From NCBI GenBank assembly GCA_947459655.1, contig CANHEE010000003.1, forward strand, positions 1 to 55,393: a DNA stretch of 55,393 nt, given 5' to 3'. The position numbers and the translations under genes are program-made. The notes under the pieces are model-generated. The model worked only from the letters and a program-made list of their open reading frames with translations. It was not told the origin of the DNA and ran no database searches. Below are positions 44,839 through 55,185 of this stretch, one piece after another (position 1 is the stretch's first letter; the number at the start of each line of letters is the position of its first letter). This DNA comes from Lewinellaceae bacterium. Its GTDB lineage: Bacteria; Bacteroidota; Bacteroidia; Chitinophagales; Saprospiraceae.

Positions 44839-46731
44839 TTAATCAATCCACTCCCTGAACCAAAGTTCTACCCCGAGCAAGCGATAAAGAAAAGCACCAT
44901 GCCCTTTTCCCGACCGCACCGCTCTGATCTGCCTGCGAAGCGCCTTCTCATCAAACAAACCCCTATCCAGACAACGCTTTGAGAGTAATATTCCCGCCGG
45001 ACTATCTTCCTCATCACTCAAAAATAGCGCTGCCATCGGCGAATGGAATCCTATTTTGACCGGATCAAAAAAACCAGGGTGTTTCTCCGCAACAATGTCC
45101 TGCAATGCCACTCTGTGAAGATACTTTCCAATGCCATCCTTTACTTTAAAATGGCCGGGTAGCTGGAAAATCAATTCAACCAACCTATAATCCATGAAGG
45201 GCATCCTACTCTCAATAGAGTGCTGCATACTTAGTGCATCACCGTAATGCAAAAGATTGACAAGTCCGCCGCTGTGCTGCTCAAACAGTATTTTATTGAG
45301 TTGACATTCGTAATCAGGTGTCTCGAAGGGACTGTCATTTATCAATTGAAAGGATTTGATCTTACCCTTATATACATTGCTCCTGCCGGTTCGCAGTTCA
45401 TTTAGAACCTGAAGAAATGGCAGATCAAGGGTTCTGAGGTAAGAATACAAAGCATTTTTAAGTGAGTAATGATGCCAGAATTTCCACATTTCATTTACCG
45501 CCTGTTTTAGTTTTCCAGATCTAATCAGATCTTTCAGATGGTGAAATATTATCTGGGGTAGGTAACCGCCCAGCAACTCATCCGCCCCCTGACCTTCAAG
45601 AATAACTTTTACTTCTTTACCGGCCGCTGAATACAACTGGCTCAGTGGGACAACGGTGGTAAATGGGTGCGGCGCCTCCATGTGATAAATGAGCTTTTGA
45701 AGCTGCCCCACGTAATGGTTGTAATCTACTTCAATCAGGTGACCCTCCAGATGAAACACTCGGTTTATGTTTTGCACAACTTCGGTTTCAGAGACATCAA
45801 TGTTATTTCTGAACGAACGTTTGTCGCTCTCCAGGTAATGCTCCTCAGGACTGAATGCAGTAAATGAATGGTGTGGCTTTTGGTAATATTGTCGCATTGC
45901 GGCCACAATCGAAGGCGAATCGACGCCGCCCGAAAGCGATGTTCCAAAGGGCACATCAGAGCGCAAACGCAGACGGACGGCATCTAAAAACAGCTCCCTA
46001 TACCGTACAGCCGCCTCTTCGAAGGAAATGTCTGAAGTGTCAACTGGATATGTCCAATACCGATCTGAAACAGTACGCTGACCAGGGCGAACATGAAGAT
46101 TGTGTGACGGTAGCAAGCGAAATACCCCTTCAAACCACGTCTCTTCGGATTGCAACACCAGACTTTTTCGGCAAAAATTACTGATTATGTTGTAGTTAGG
46201 TACTTTTAACTTTGTGAAATATGTTATAATTGACTTAATTTCAGATGAAAAAATGAAATATCCGTCACAAACTGCGTAGCAAAAAGGCTTAACACCAAAA
46301 CGGTCTCGAGAGCAGAACATTTTTTTTTCTTGCTTATCATAAATCGCAAATGCCCACATACCATTAAAGTACCGGACACAGTCCTCACCCCACTCCAGAA
46401 AGGCATTCATCAGCACCTCAGTATCACCATTTGTGCTGAAAATATAACCTTTTTCACAAAGCTCTGACCTCAGTTCCAGGTAATTGTAAACAGCACCATT
46501 GTACACGAGGTGATATCTGCCACTTTGATCACTAAATGGCTGATTGCTTTTTTCACCGGGGTCGATAACCGTCAGGCGCAAATGTCCGAGCAGGATATCT
46601 TCATCGGGTTCGGTGAGGGCGAAATTATCCGGACCCCTGTGTCTCATTTTGAGCAGAGCCTCGCGGGCAAGTTCCCGATCCGGTTTTTTTGCCTCTTTAT
46701 CCAATCTGATTATACCAAATATCCCGCACAT
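44839..46731 (-). CDS. Asparagine-synthetase-like glutamine amidotransferase (AsnB family), copy 2
   Basis: A 630-residue protein with the same two domains as copy 1. The class II glutaminase has Cys2 of MCGIFGIIR, and the synthetase domain has SLSGGVDSPSIVAAMRQYYQ. The two copies differ strongly outside the core motifs, so they are paralogues, not a recent duplication. It is encoded after a GT-C-like membrane protein with an 18-nt gap, suggesting a glycan or lipid-linked amide role, but it could be an ordinary asparagine synthetase. A 206-nt gap, rich in T on the plus strand, separates it from the downstream aminotransferase. Confidence 0.88.
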   Translation of the reverse strand: MCGIFGIIRLDKEAKKPDRELAREALLKMRHRGPDNFALTEPDEDILLGHLRLTVIDPGEKSNQPFSDQSGRYHLVYNGAVYNYLELRSELCEKGYIFSTNGDTEVLMNAFLEWGEDCVRYFNGMWAFAIYDKQEKKMFCSRDRFGVKPFCYAVCDGYFIFSSEIKSIITYFTKLKVPNYNIISNFCRKSLVLQSEETWFEGVFRLLPSHNLHVRPGQRTVSDRYWTYPVDTSDISFEEAAVRYRELFLDAVRLRLRSDVPFGTSLSGGVDSPSIVAAMRQYYQKPHHSFTAFSPEEHYLESDKRSFRNNIDVSETEVVQNINRVFHLEGHLIEVDYNHYVGQLQKLIYHMEAPHPFTTVVPLSQLYSAAGKEVKVILEGQGADELLGGYLPQIIFHHLKDLIRSGKLKQAVNEMWKFWHHYSLKNALYSYLRTLDLPFLQVLNELRTGRSNVYKGKIKSFQLINDSPFETPDYECQLNKILFEQHSGGLVNLLHYGDALSMQHSIESRMPFMDYRLVELIFQLPGHFKVKDGIGKYLHRVALQDIVAEKHPGFFDPVKIGFHSPMAALFLSDEEDSPAGILLSKRCLDRGLFDEKALRRQIRAVRSGKGHGAFLYRLLGVELWFREWID

Positions 46732-46749
46732 ATTAAAGCAATGCTAACT

Positions 46750-48342
46750 TCACCAGTTGTTTTTTTTCCATAAATGAAACAAGTGAACACCCCTGTTGAC
46801 ATCGTGTTCCACGACTGTCTGGCCGATTTCCTCGTTATAGTGTTCGGCGGCATAAATGATAATATCGTCGACCTGATCTGCCATAACCATGACATCAGGC
46901 TTATTCCAGACCGCTTTCATCAGGTTCCCGATTTCTCTTTTTTTCAACATATCATTGTAAATCGGGTACCCGGCCAATACATCAATCCAAAATAAATTTC
47001 CTTTACTGTATCTTCGGGGATCTTCCCACAATGGACAGCCTTCCAGATTCACCCAGGAATCTTTATTGATAATTAGATGGTCAGGATACTTATTTAAAAC
47101 CGCCATGGATTTTTCAAAATCAGCCCTGCTGGAAAGGTTTTGATCTGCCGACAGATAAATTTGAAACAAAATCAGAGCGCTGCTTAGCCCAAAGAAAATA
47201 TTTGGGTAGCGACCTTTGATTGGCCCTGCTTCAGCAACAATCACCATCAATATACAGGTAAGTGCCGGAATAACGACCCTGGGAACAAAACGTTCCAGCA
47301 GGAATAGGCCCGCAAGTAATACCAAAAGAGGAACGATCCAGACTGCCATTTGTCTTTTACTTGAAGCATTCCGGAATAGGTAAAAAACCAGAAAAAAGGC
47401 TGCCATAAATCCACAACATGAATAGATAAAATGTAGCAGTGACTTTAATTTCCCTTGTGGACTCAAATCAAATACTATTGTATTTGAGAGCTTTTTGAAA
47501 TTTTCCCAGTGATAAAATTCCGAATCTGCCCAGAACCACTGCCTACAAAGCTTGTAGTCATTTATTGACCATCCGGCCTGCTCAAGATCAGTTTCTGATA
47601 CCCTTTGCGGAAAGTCCATAATAAATCGCATCTGCTGCTCTGTCTCGGGATTCATCACGGTCTCCCCTACCCCAAAGGCATAGGCAGATTCGTGAATCTG
47701 TCGAAGTCCAAATGCTGCCAGTATAAAAAGGGACAAAAAAAGCAAAAATGTCTTCCACCTGTTACGATAAAGTTCAAATGCAAGTGGAAAAAAACCGAGA
47801 ATAGAAACCAAAATAAATGATTCCCAGCGAATGAGCAAAGAGATGATAAAAAGAACAGCAGCAAAGAGAAGTAAGGGTACACTTTTTTTCCTCAGCGCAA
47901 GTAGGACAATCATTAAACCTGCAAATGCAACCATAATTGAAGCAGAAGTAAATTGAAGGTTGCAAAGCATTAACATTTCTACAGGCAGCAGAAAAAACAG
48001 ACAAAACAGTAGAATCATTCTACCATGAAAATGTGCGCAAAAATAGAAAAGGGCGGACAGCGACAACCAATGCGCTGTATAAAGATAAATCGGATAAAAA
48101 TTTATCCCAGGAAATTGGCCGTACAACAAAACAAGCATATTTCCTAAATAAATATGGCTGTAAACCAGATACGGACTTCCCTCGCCGGACAAAGAACCTG
48201 CGCTAATGTGCATCATTAGCGCATCATCATTGGTTTCAAAACCTGCCCAGGGAAAAAAAACCATCAGCAGATTGAAAACACCGGCGAGCAGCAAACTGCT
48301 TGGAAATAGCAATTTAGCGGGTAACCGTTGCAGTAGAGACAT
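46750..48342 (-). CDS. Polytopic membrane protein, GT-C-like (unassigned)
   Basis: A 530-residue protein with about 10-12 hydrophobic segments and a C-terminal hydrophilic domain of about 110 residues (from around residue 415). The first extracytoplasmic loop has FETNDDALMMHIS with a pair of acidic residues, where GT-C glycosyltransferases keep their catalytic acid, and the overall arrangement matches lipid-phosphate-sugar transferases. Homology was not recognised at family level. It is followed by the asparagine-synthetase-like gene 18 nt away. The intergenic region upstream is shared with the divergent porU2 gene. Confidence 0.65.
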   Translation of the reverse strand: MSLLQRLPAKLLFPSSLLLAGVFNLLMVFFPWAGFETNDDALMMHISAGSLSGEGSPYLVYSHIYLGNMLVLLYGQFPGINFYPIYLYTAHWLSLSALFYFCAHFHGRMILLFCLFFLLPVEMLMLCNLQFTSASIMVAFAGLMIVLLALRKKSVPLLLFAAVLFIISLLIRWESFILVSILGFFPLAFELYRNRWKTFLLFLSLFILAAFGLRQIHESAYAFGVGETVMNPETEQQMRFIMDFPQRVSETDLEQAGWSINDYKLCRQWFWADSEFYHWENFKKLSNTIVFDLSPQGKLKSLLHFIYSCCGFMAAFFLVFYLFRNASSKRQMAVWIVPLLVLLAGLFLLERFVPRVVIPALTCILMVIVAEAGPIKGRYPNIFFGLSSALILFQIYLSADQNLSSRADFEKSMAVLNKYPDHLIINKDSWVNLEGCPLWEDPRRYSKGNLFWIDVLAGYPIYNDMLKKREIGNLMKAVWNKPDVMVMADQVDDIIIYAAEHYNEEIGQTVVEHDVNRGVHLFHLWKKNNW

Positions 48343-48400
48343 TTTTCATAATGGTAAAGTCAAATTTGCCAATTCGCGTCGTAATAAGGCAAACAATACA

Positions 48401-48408
48401 TACTTTTG
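48401..48408 (+). promoter_or_regulatory. -7 box candidate for porU2
   Basis: The plus strand reads TACTTTTG, an exact TAnnTTTG match, about 88 nt before the ATG at 48496. A TTTG lies at 48365-48368, but it is 32 nt upstream, too far for a normal -33 element, so confidence is limited. The 153-nt region is shared with the divergent membrane-protein gene. Confidence 0.35.
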
Positions 48409-48495
48409 TTACTCACATTAGTGATTACTTTCTTTTCTTGCAATAATACAATAAATATTGTTTTTATCAAATCGTATCAATACATCCGCTGAATA

Positions 48496-51400
48496 ATGAA
48501 AATCAAACTGTCATTTATCGCATTGATTTTTGGATTCTGTTTAAATGTCTGTTCTGGTCAGATGATCACGGGTTCTGGTCTGGTGTACGGCAATGAATGG
48601 ATAAATTATAGTCAGCGCTACTGCAAAATTCAGGTCGCTTCCGACGGAATATACAGGATAACTGCCGATGAACTCATCAGCTCAGGCGTGCCGACATCGG
48701 CCATATCTTCCAGCCAATACAAAATGTACCACCTGGGCAAAGAAATTCCTATTTACACGAACGCAGATACGCTGCGCAAAGCAGACGATTACATCGAATT
48801 TTTTGGCCGTAAAAATCGCAGCGAAGTGGATGTTCACCTGTACAGAAATCCGGCAACTGAGCTGATGAATCCAAAATATAGCCTGTTCAACGATACTTCA
48901 GCCTGCTTCCTGACCTGGTCTGCTTCCTCAACAGGTCTGCGATATGCCGATATTGCCAACGATTTGAGCAATCTTCCTGCCAAAGAGGAATTTTTTATGT
49001 TTCCTCTGGACACCGTTTTCAGCGAGGGTTTTGATAAAAAATTCAATCAGCTGGTTTCAGGTGATGAGTTAAAATCCTCGCAATTCGTTCTTGCAGAAGG
49101 ATTTGCCTCATACTATGCTCAAAGCGATTCCATTTTGCTCAATCCTCAGGATTTTTATGCAAATGGAATCAGCTCTAGAATAAGTGTCTTCACCGGCTGG
49201 CGCAACCTCAGTAAAATTAGGGGAACGACACCACCAAAGCACAAAACCTTAATTTCTGTAAATAAAAATACTTATTTTCGGGACTCTACCTTTTCGGGAA
49301 ATGAGTACGGAATTAAAAATCTGGAATTTTCAGTACCCGCCGCTGAAATCAAACCGGTGACGTCGATCAGTGTCCGCTCCTATGGAAACTCCATTGACGA
49401 CCATCGAATTGCCTATATTTCACTGAATTACCCTCGAAATTTTGGGTTCGGCTACAAGAATAATTTCGTTTTCAACCTAAGAGCCTCTGCACAAAAAGTC
49501 TACATTGAAATAGATAAAGTACCAAATGGCCTAAATCCAGTCATTTATGATCGGAGCAACAATCTCCGCATTCGAGGTGCCGTCGACGGCTCTTTAGTAA
49601 AATTTGCGCTACCACCCTCTGCATCAGAAAGAGAACTGGTTTACTGTTTTGAAAACAGTGCTCATCGGACACAAATCCGGAAAAATGTCACATTCACCGA
49701 TTACAAACAAAGTAGATCGGATTATCTGATTTTATCGCATAACAGATTTTTTGGAGGCAACAACAACCAGAATTTCGTCAGGGAATATGTCGATTACCGC
49801 AGCAGTGCATCGGGAGGAAATTACAACGCATCAGCGGTAGATGTCGAAGAATTATACGACCAGTTTGCCTACGGAATTGACCGACACAACATTGCCATTC
49901 GCAACTTCAGTAATTATGCGCTGAAAAACTGGAGTCCAAAATTTCTTTTTCTGATAGGAAGAGGTATCACTTATGATGAATGCCGGAAACCACTGAACGC
50001 TGCTCAGTGGGAGGCATTCACTGTCCCAACTTATGGATACCCGGGTGCAGACAACCTGCTGAGTGCAACAAATGAAAGCAATGAATTCGGACTGGCCACC
50101 GGCAGGATTCCCGTAGTAAATCCTACAGAAATAAAGGCATTTCTGAAAAAGATACAGACTTTCGAGCGCATACAGCGGGAGGCCGCTCAAACTATTGCTG
50201 AAAGACAGTGGATGAAAAGAATTGTCAATATTTCAGGGGGCGATGTGAATATTCAGCAAATTGCGGAACGTGAACTGGAACAAATGGGTAGAATTTTGGA
50301 ACTGAACAAGTTCGGAGGCAAGGTATTTACTTTCAAAAAAACAAGCAATGCTCCGGTGAGCGTGGCAAGTTCGGATGAGCTTAGAAACTACCTGAATAGT
50401 GGATCGGCAATGGTCAATTTTTTCGGCCACTCTGCTACTTCTAATATCGATTATGCCATAGATCCTGCCTATAAAATGGAAAATCGGGACAAGTATTTTT
50501 TCTTCGCTTCTTACGGATGCTATTCAGGTCTCGCACATGGTGTGGGTAAATCCTTTGGAACCACCTACGTATTGGAAGACGGACGAGGTGCGATTGCTTA
50601 TCTATCACCTGGACAATACGGTACAACAACCGCCCTTCCTGAGTTTGCACAGCAATTTTACTTCTTGCTCGGAGGCAGCTATTTTGGAAAAACAGTTGGA
50701 GAAACATTGAGAGAAACCGTCAGGCAACTCGACCAGTTTGGCATCTATTCGAGAGAACTTATCAATCACATGACTTTTCAGGGCGACCCTGCCATGCGCC
50801 TCAATACCAATCCTGGTCCGGATTATGTCATTGATCCTTCGTCCGTGAGCGTTGAACCAAAGTTGTTGACAACAGCCAGGGGCACTTTTGATCTGAAATT
50901 CAACATGGCAAACATTGGCTGCGCTTCCTACGATACGCTTACTCTGCGCATCAGCAGAAAATATCCCGATGGTCGGACGCGTATTGTTTTGATCGATTCT
51001 ACACTCAGAAATATTCGGTATGAGAGCACTATCAACTACACATTGCCTACCGAGGATGATAAAAATGCCGGTCTCAATTCTTTTTTCATTACAATTGACC
51101 CGAAAAACAAAATTAGGGAGTTGCCACTGCCTGATGCTGAAGACAACAATGAACTTTTTATCAATGGTCAGCAGGGTTTTTCAACCTACATCATCAGCAG
51201 CGACCTGAACCTTGTATACCCCCAGCGCTATGCCATTGTCAACAAACCAAGGGTAACACTTAACGCCACAACAAGTAACGCCTTCGCCGGCACACAGAAC
51301 TACCTCCTTGAGATTGATACAACGGCTCTTTTCAACAGTCCCCTGAAGAAAAGTACCGCACTGGTACAAAAAGGTGGACTTATCAGCTGGCAACCCGAAT

Positions 51401-53619
51401 TTGATCTGACAGATAGCACAGTTTACTACTGGAGAGCCGCACCGGACAGTATAACTCCACTGGGTTATGTTTGGAGATCATCCTCGTTTGTATACCTTAA
51501 AAACAGCGAACCCGGATGGAACCAGTCACATTTTTATCAGTTTAGGGACAATGCCTATCAGTATATTGAGTTAAGCGACAAACGACGTTTTGGATACAGT
51601 GCTACCATTTCCACGCTGGGTATGCAAAATTTCGCCTACGATTATCCAGTAAACCCAAATCTGCCGGGTGGAATTATCAATAGCAGACTCTACAAAGTTG
51701 AAAATTTTGCCGTACCTTATCAAAAAGGTTTTTATCTGACGGAAACCAATACAGGTGTAGTAGTTATCGTAGTCGAACCACGAAATCTCGAGCCATGGTT
51801 AAACCGCTATCCGGGTTTATACGGAAGCGACCACGCTCAAAATCAGTGGGAGGAATTCTGGTTTCCATATGCGACCAATACGCCTTCCAACAGAGCCAAA
51901 CTGATTAATTTTCTTGAAAATGTAGTACCGGCCAATCATTACGTGGCCATCATGACCATTCAACAGAAAAAAGGGTATACCAGCTATTTTGCCGATCAAT
52001 GGGCGGCAGACTCATTGTCGTCCGTCACTAACAACAAAAGTATTTTTCAGGTACTTGAAAAACAGGGCGCTAAAAGAGTACGGGAGCTGGCCAATGGTTC
52101 AGTACCATATATTTTCATGTATAGAAAAGATGACCCCACTTTTCAGTCAAGGGAAGAAAAAGCCGATAGTGCAAATCAACAATACATTGCGCTGGAAATT
52201 CCGATGAAAAGCAATTGGATCAACGGAAAAGTTAATAGTCGACTTGTCGGTCCTGCAGAACAATGGTCCAAAGTGTACTGGTCTTCAGTTGAAAAGGAAA
52301 CCAACGACCAGTCATTGCTTAACATTTATGGCAGGGACAAGTCCGGCAAAGACTCGCTGTTGTATAAAAACATAGCCAATCCGGTTATAGATATAGCTGG
52401 AGTAGATGCAAAACTGTTTCCAAATCTCAGACTGGAATGGTTTTCGGGTGATACGATCAATAGGACTTCACCGCAACTTGAATACTGGAGGGTTACGCAC
52501 GAGGGTCTGCCGGAAGCTGTACTTGCTCCAAATCTGAATTTTAGTTTTTTTTCCGATACCTTGGAAGCCGGTCAACTGATGAAGCTCAATTTTGCAGCAA
52601 AAAACATCAGCAATCACAATATGGATAGTCTACTGATCATGTACAGAATCAGGAGCGACAACAATACCACCATCACCTCGATCAAAAGAGCGAAACCGTT
52701 GATTTCCGGCGATTCGATTGTCGGTTCTTTCAATTTTGACACGCGCAGCCTCTCAGGCAACCAGGAGCTGAGCATACGAATAAATGCGGGTAATGATCAG
52801 CCGGAACTCGATACCAGCAACAATTTTGGCGTGCTCAACTTTTTCGTAAAGAAAGACAGGGAACAACCGCTAATAGATGTGTTGGTTGATGGAACCCGCA
52901 TTATCAATGGAGATATTGTTTCAACCAGACCCGTTATCAGCATTTCCGTCAAAGATGAAAACAAGTACCTATTTTTACAGGATACCACTCTATTTCAGGT
53001 ATTCATCAGGTATCCGGGTGAAGCGACAGCACGAAGAATAGCGTTTAATGACCCCATGCTGAAGTTTTTTCCGGGAAGTTCAGATAACCGGAACAGGGCA
53101 GGTATTGAGTTAAATCCAGTCTTTGATGTTGACGGTGATTACCAGTTGCTGGTAAAGGCCAGAGACGTGAGCGGAAACAAGTCTGCTGAATATCAACTAA
53201 AAGACATAGATGTTGCGAATCCCGATTTTTACAACTACAAACTCACCTTCAAGGTGATTACCAGACAGACCATCACCAATGTGCTAAACTATCCGAACCC
53301 ATTCACCAGTTCAACTCATTTTGTCTACACATTGACTGGAGATGAGGCTCCCTTTTATTTTAAGTTACAGATTATGACCATCAGCGGACGGGTTGTAAGG
53401 GAACTTAGCCAGACCGAATTGGGTCCGCTAAAAATTGGAACCCACAAGACAGAATATGCCTGGAATGGTACGGACCAGTTTGGTGATCCGCTCGCTGCCG
53501 GGGTTTACCTTTACAGGGTTATTGCGAAAAAAGCCAATGGAGAAGATTTTGAATTAAATACCGGCCAAGCGGATTCCTATTTCAAAAACGGAATTGGTAA
53601 GATGGTTATATTGCGCTAA
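48496..53619 (+). CDS. porU2: Type IX secretion sortase-like C25 protease (PorU2-like)
   Basis: A 1707-residue protein. The signal peptide MKIKLSFIALIFGFCLNVCS ends before GQM. An N-terminal domain is followed by a gingipain-type C25 cysteine peptidase domain (roughly residues 410-770). The catalytic His645 lies in FFGHSATSN and Cys675 in ASYGCYSG. The middle is a series of Ig/CARDB-like beta domains, and the C-terminal about 110 residues, starting near LNYPNPFTSS, form a FlgD-like/T9SS sorting-type domain ending KMVILR. PorU trims C-terminal sorting domains at the cell surface. The length is well above P. gingivalis PorU (about 1158), fitting the PorU2-type group. The strong terminator at 53637 indicates a single-gene unit. 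Confidence 0.88.
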   Translation: MKIKLSFIALIFGFCLNVCSGQMITGSGLVYGNEWINYSQRYCKIQVASDGIYRITADELISSGVPTSAISSSQYKMYHLGKEIPIYTNADTLRKADDYIEFFGRKNRSEVDVHLYRNPATELMNPKYSLFNDTSACFLTWSASSTGLRYADIANDLSNLPAKEEFFMFPLDTVFSEGFDKKFNQLVSGDELKSSQFVLAEGFASYYAQSDSILLNPQDFYANGISSRISVFTGWRNLSKIRGTTPPKHKTLISVNKNTYFRDSTFSGNEYGIKNLEFSVPAAEIKPVTSISVRSYGNSIDDHRIAYISLNYPRNFGFGYKNNFVFNLRASAQKVYIEIDKVPNGLNPVIYDRSNNLRIRGAVDGSLVKFALPPSASERELVYCFENSAHRTQIRKNVTFTDYKQSRSDYLILSHNRFFGGNNNQNFVREYVDYRSSASGGNYNASAVDVEELYDQFAYGIDRHNIAIRNFSNYALKNWSPKFLFLIGRGITYDECRKPLNAAQWEAFTVPTYGYPGADNLLSATNESNEFGLATGRIPVVNPTEIKAFLKKIQTFERIQREAAQTIAERQWMKRIVNISGGDVNIQQIAERELEQMGRILELNKFGGKVFTFKKTSNAPVSVASSDELRNYLNSGSAMVNFFGHSATSNIDYAIDPAYKMENRDKYFFFASYGCYSGLAHGVGKSFGTTYVLEDGRGAIAYLSPGQYGTTTALPEFAQQFYFLLGGSYFGKTVGETLRETVRQLDQFGIYSRELINHMTFQGDPAMRLNTNPGPDYVIDPSSVSVEPKLLTTARGTFDLKFNMANIGCASYDTLTLRISRKYPDGRTRIVLIDSTLRNIRYESTINYTLPTEDDKNAGLNSFFITIDPKNKIRELPLPDAEDNNELFINGQQGFSTYIISSDLNLVYPQRYAIVNKPRVTLNATTSNAFAGTQNYLLEIDTTALFNSPLKKSTALVQKGGLISWQPEFDLTDSTVYYWRAAPDSITPLGYVWRSSSFVYLKNSEPGWNQSHFYQFRDNAYQYIELSDKRRFGYSATISTLGMQNFAYDYPVNPNLPGGIINSRLYKVENFAVPYQKGFYLTETNTGVVVIVVEPRNLEPWLNRYPGLYGSDHAQNQWEEFWFPYATNTPSNRAKLINFLENVVPANHYVAIMTIQQKKGYTSYFADQWAADSLSSVTNNKSIFQVLEKQGAKRVRELANGSVPYIFMYRKDDPTFQSREEKADSANQQYIALEIPMKSNWINGKVNSRLVGPAEQWSKVYWSSVEKETNDQSLLNIYGRDKSGKDSLLYKNIANPVIDIAGVDAKLFPNLRLEWFSGDTINRTSPQLEYWRVTHEGLPEAVLAPNLNFSFFSDTLEAGQLMKLNFAAKNISNHNMDSLLIMYRIRSDNNTTITSIKRAKPLISGDSIVGSFNFDTRSLSGNQELSIRINAGNDQPELDTSNNFGVLNFFVKKDREQPLIDVLVDGTRIINGDIVSTRPVISISVKDENKYLFLQDTTLFQVFIRYPGEATARRIAFNDPMLKFFPGSSDNRNRAGIELNPVFDVDGDYQLLVKARDVSGNKSAEYQLKDIDVANPDFYNYKLTFKVITRQTITNVLNYPNPFTSSTHFVYTLTGDEAPFYFKLQIMTISGRVVRELSQTELGPLKIGTHKTEYAWNGTDQFGDPLAAGVYLYRVIAKKANGEDFELNTGQADSYFKNGIGKMVILR

Positions 53620-53636
53620 ACAGTGTCTTTTGCATC

Positions 53637-53677
53637 AAAAGAGACTGGAGTTAAAAATGCTCCAGTCTCTTTTTTTT
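53637..53677 (+). terminator. Intrinsic terminator of porU2
   Basis: aaaagagactggag (53637-53650) and ctccagtctctttt (53660-53673) form a perfect 14-bp stem with a 9-nt loop, ttaaaaatg, and a T tract to 53677. It begins 18 nt after the porU2 stop and separates porU2 from the convergent rep gene. Confidence 0.9.
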
Positions 53678-53684
53678 AGATAAC

Positions 53685-53723
53685 TATAACAAATATCACA
53701 AATAAATTATAACACTTTTCACA
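53685..53723 (-). repeat. Two iteron copies downstream of rep
   Basis: On the minus strand, TGTGATATTTGTTATA (53685-53700) and TGTGAAAAGTGTTATA (53708-53723) are matches, exact and one-mismatch, to the same 16-bp consensus (TGTGAWATNNGNTATA) found upstream of the rep gene. They start 23 nt apart and lie between the porU2 terminator and the rep stop. Confidence 0.75.
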
Positions 53724-53730
53724 AAACATC

Positions 53731-55170
53731 TTATTTGATTTTTTGCTCAAATCCCCTAATTTTAACCAGATAATCCTCGAGTATTAAAAATTCTTCGGGT
53801 TTGAGTTTTTGAATGGCTCTTATTATTGCGGAACGAAGTACTTGGTCTTTTCTGTATTCATCAAATTCCATGGTCTCTAGGTTAATATTCTTCATGTGCG
53901 CATAAGCCTGAATACTGGTTTCCTGTTTTACAAAGTCCACGGCCTTTTCCAGTAATGTCAAATCGTTTGCTGTTAATTCGCGGATGATATTGTTTCTTAG
54001 CGTTTCATATTCTTCTCTCATTGACGTCAGTTGTACCTGGGCCTCTGCTTTCTTTTTTGACTTTTCTACTTCTTCCTGTGCGCGGCGCTTTTTCAGCAGT
54101 TGTAATTCAAAATCTTTACTGGTAAATTTATTTTTTACGGCTGTAATAAAGAAACCGGAGATGTTCTCTTTAATTTTCCCCGCATTTTTAGCCATTTTGG
54201 TATACTCTACCCCATTCAATATGGCCTCTTCAGACTGGGTTTCAATCAACAATTTGAGAACCTCTGCGTCAATGCCGAGTTCTGCAACCTGAGCAGATAT
54301 GTCGTCAAAAAATCTGGAATCTGAATGGTTATAGATAATATGTGTCTCTTCCTCAGGCATTTCAGAAAACAATTCACCCTGATTGGCAATCACTGTTTTT
54401 CTGCTTTTGCTCTTTGCATTCCGTAGCACTGTCTCCTGATGTTTCGGCTCATTGGCATGAATGTAAAATATCAGGGCAACCACTGCCCTACCCTCTTTGA
54501 TTTCTTCAAATGTAAAAGAAATATCGGTATGCTCCTCCAAATCTTTCTGAGCCTTTTCAATAATGCGCTGTTTGAAATTGGCATACAACCTGTACTCAGT
54601 TGTCACTCCAAACATTTCTTTGAGTTCCTGTACAGTTAGTTTTCTTCTTCCTATTTTTTCATACTGTTTCAGCAGCTCGTAAATCCGAATGGAATAGGTG
54701 CTTGGAAGCCTCAATATATTCCGTGCATCATAGACAACATACTTTGACTTAAGGTCTAGCAAGAAAGGTTTCAGATCGGGATGAAATGAAATTTTAATGT
54801 ACACATTGTCATCATCGTCATCGTTGTAAAGTGGATTCTTGACAGCTCCCACGATAGGCGTATTGAGCTCCTGAAATCCGTCTACATCCTTTACCACAAC
54901 CTTTACAATACGGCTCATCAATCGCAGCGCACTATCTTTAAGGTGCTGGTAATTTCTGCCATCGCGTTGAAGTCCGAAGTACTGTATAATGTCCTTCAGG
55001 TAAATCTTGTACTCTTTGAATGCCTTATCGTCGTGCTGAATAAGGGTCACCATCTTGGTAAAGATGCGCATCTCCCAAATATCAAACTTGTATTTACCCT
55101 CGACAAGGTCGTTTGCTTTTCGCACAAAGGAGACCTCTCCCCCCTTTTTTCTGGCTACTTTTTTTACCAT
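53731..55170 (-). CDS. Replication initiator protein, Rep_3/RepB family
   Basis: A 479-residue initiator. The N-terminal winged-helix half (about residues 15-240) has VRKANDLVEGKYKFDIWEMR, LKDIIQYFGLQRDGRNYQHL and RLPSTYSIRIYELLKQYE, signatures of Rep_3-type initiators that bind iterons. A long lysine/glutamate-rich, probably coiled-coil region (about 300-420) and a polar C-terminus follow; the usual plasmid initiator is shorter. ATG at 55170 gives the expected start; the open frame to 55254 adds unlike residues. Iterons occur on both sides of the gene. Plasmid, chromid or chromosome-integrated replicon are all possible. Confidence 0.85.
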   Translation of the reverse strand: MVKKVARKKGGEVSFVRKANDLVEGKYKFDIWEMRIFTKMVTLIQHDDKAFKEYKIYLKDIIQYFGLQRDGRNYQHLKDSALRLMSRIVKVVVKDVDGFQELNTPIVGAVKNPLYNDDDDDNVYIKISFHPDLKPFLLDLKSKYVVYDARNILRLPSTYSIRIYELLKQYEKIGRRKLTVQELKEMFGVTTEYRLYANFKQRIIEKAQKDLEEHTDISFTFEEIKEGRAVVALIFYIHANEPKHQETVLRNAKSKSRKTVIANQGELFSEMPEEETHIIYNHSDSRFFDDISAQVAELGIDAEVLKLLIETQSEEAILNGVEYTKMAKNAGKIKENISGFFITAVKNKFTSKDFELQLLKKRRAQEEVEKSKKKAEAQVQLTSMREEYETLRNNIIRELTANDLTLLEKAVDFVKQETSIQAYAHMKNINLETMEFDEYRKDQVLRSAIIRAIQKLKPEEFLILEDYLVKIRGFEQKIK

Positions 55171-55185
55171 TTTACAAAAAAGATA

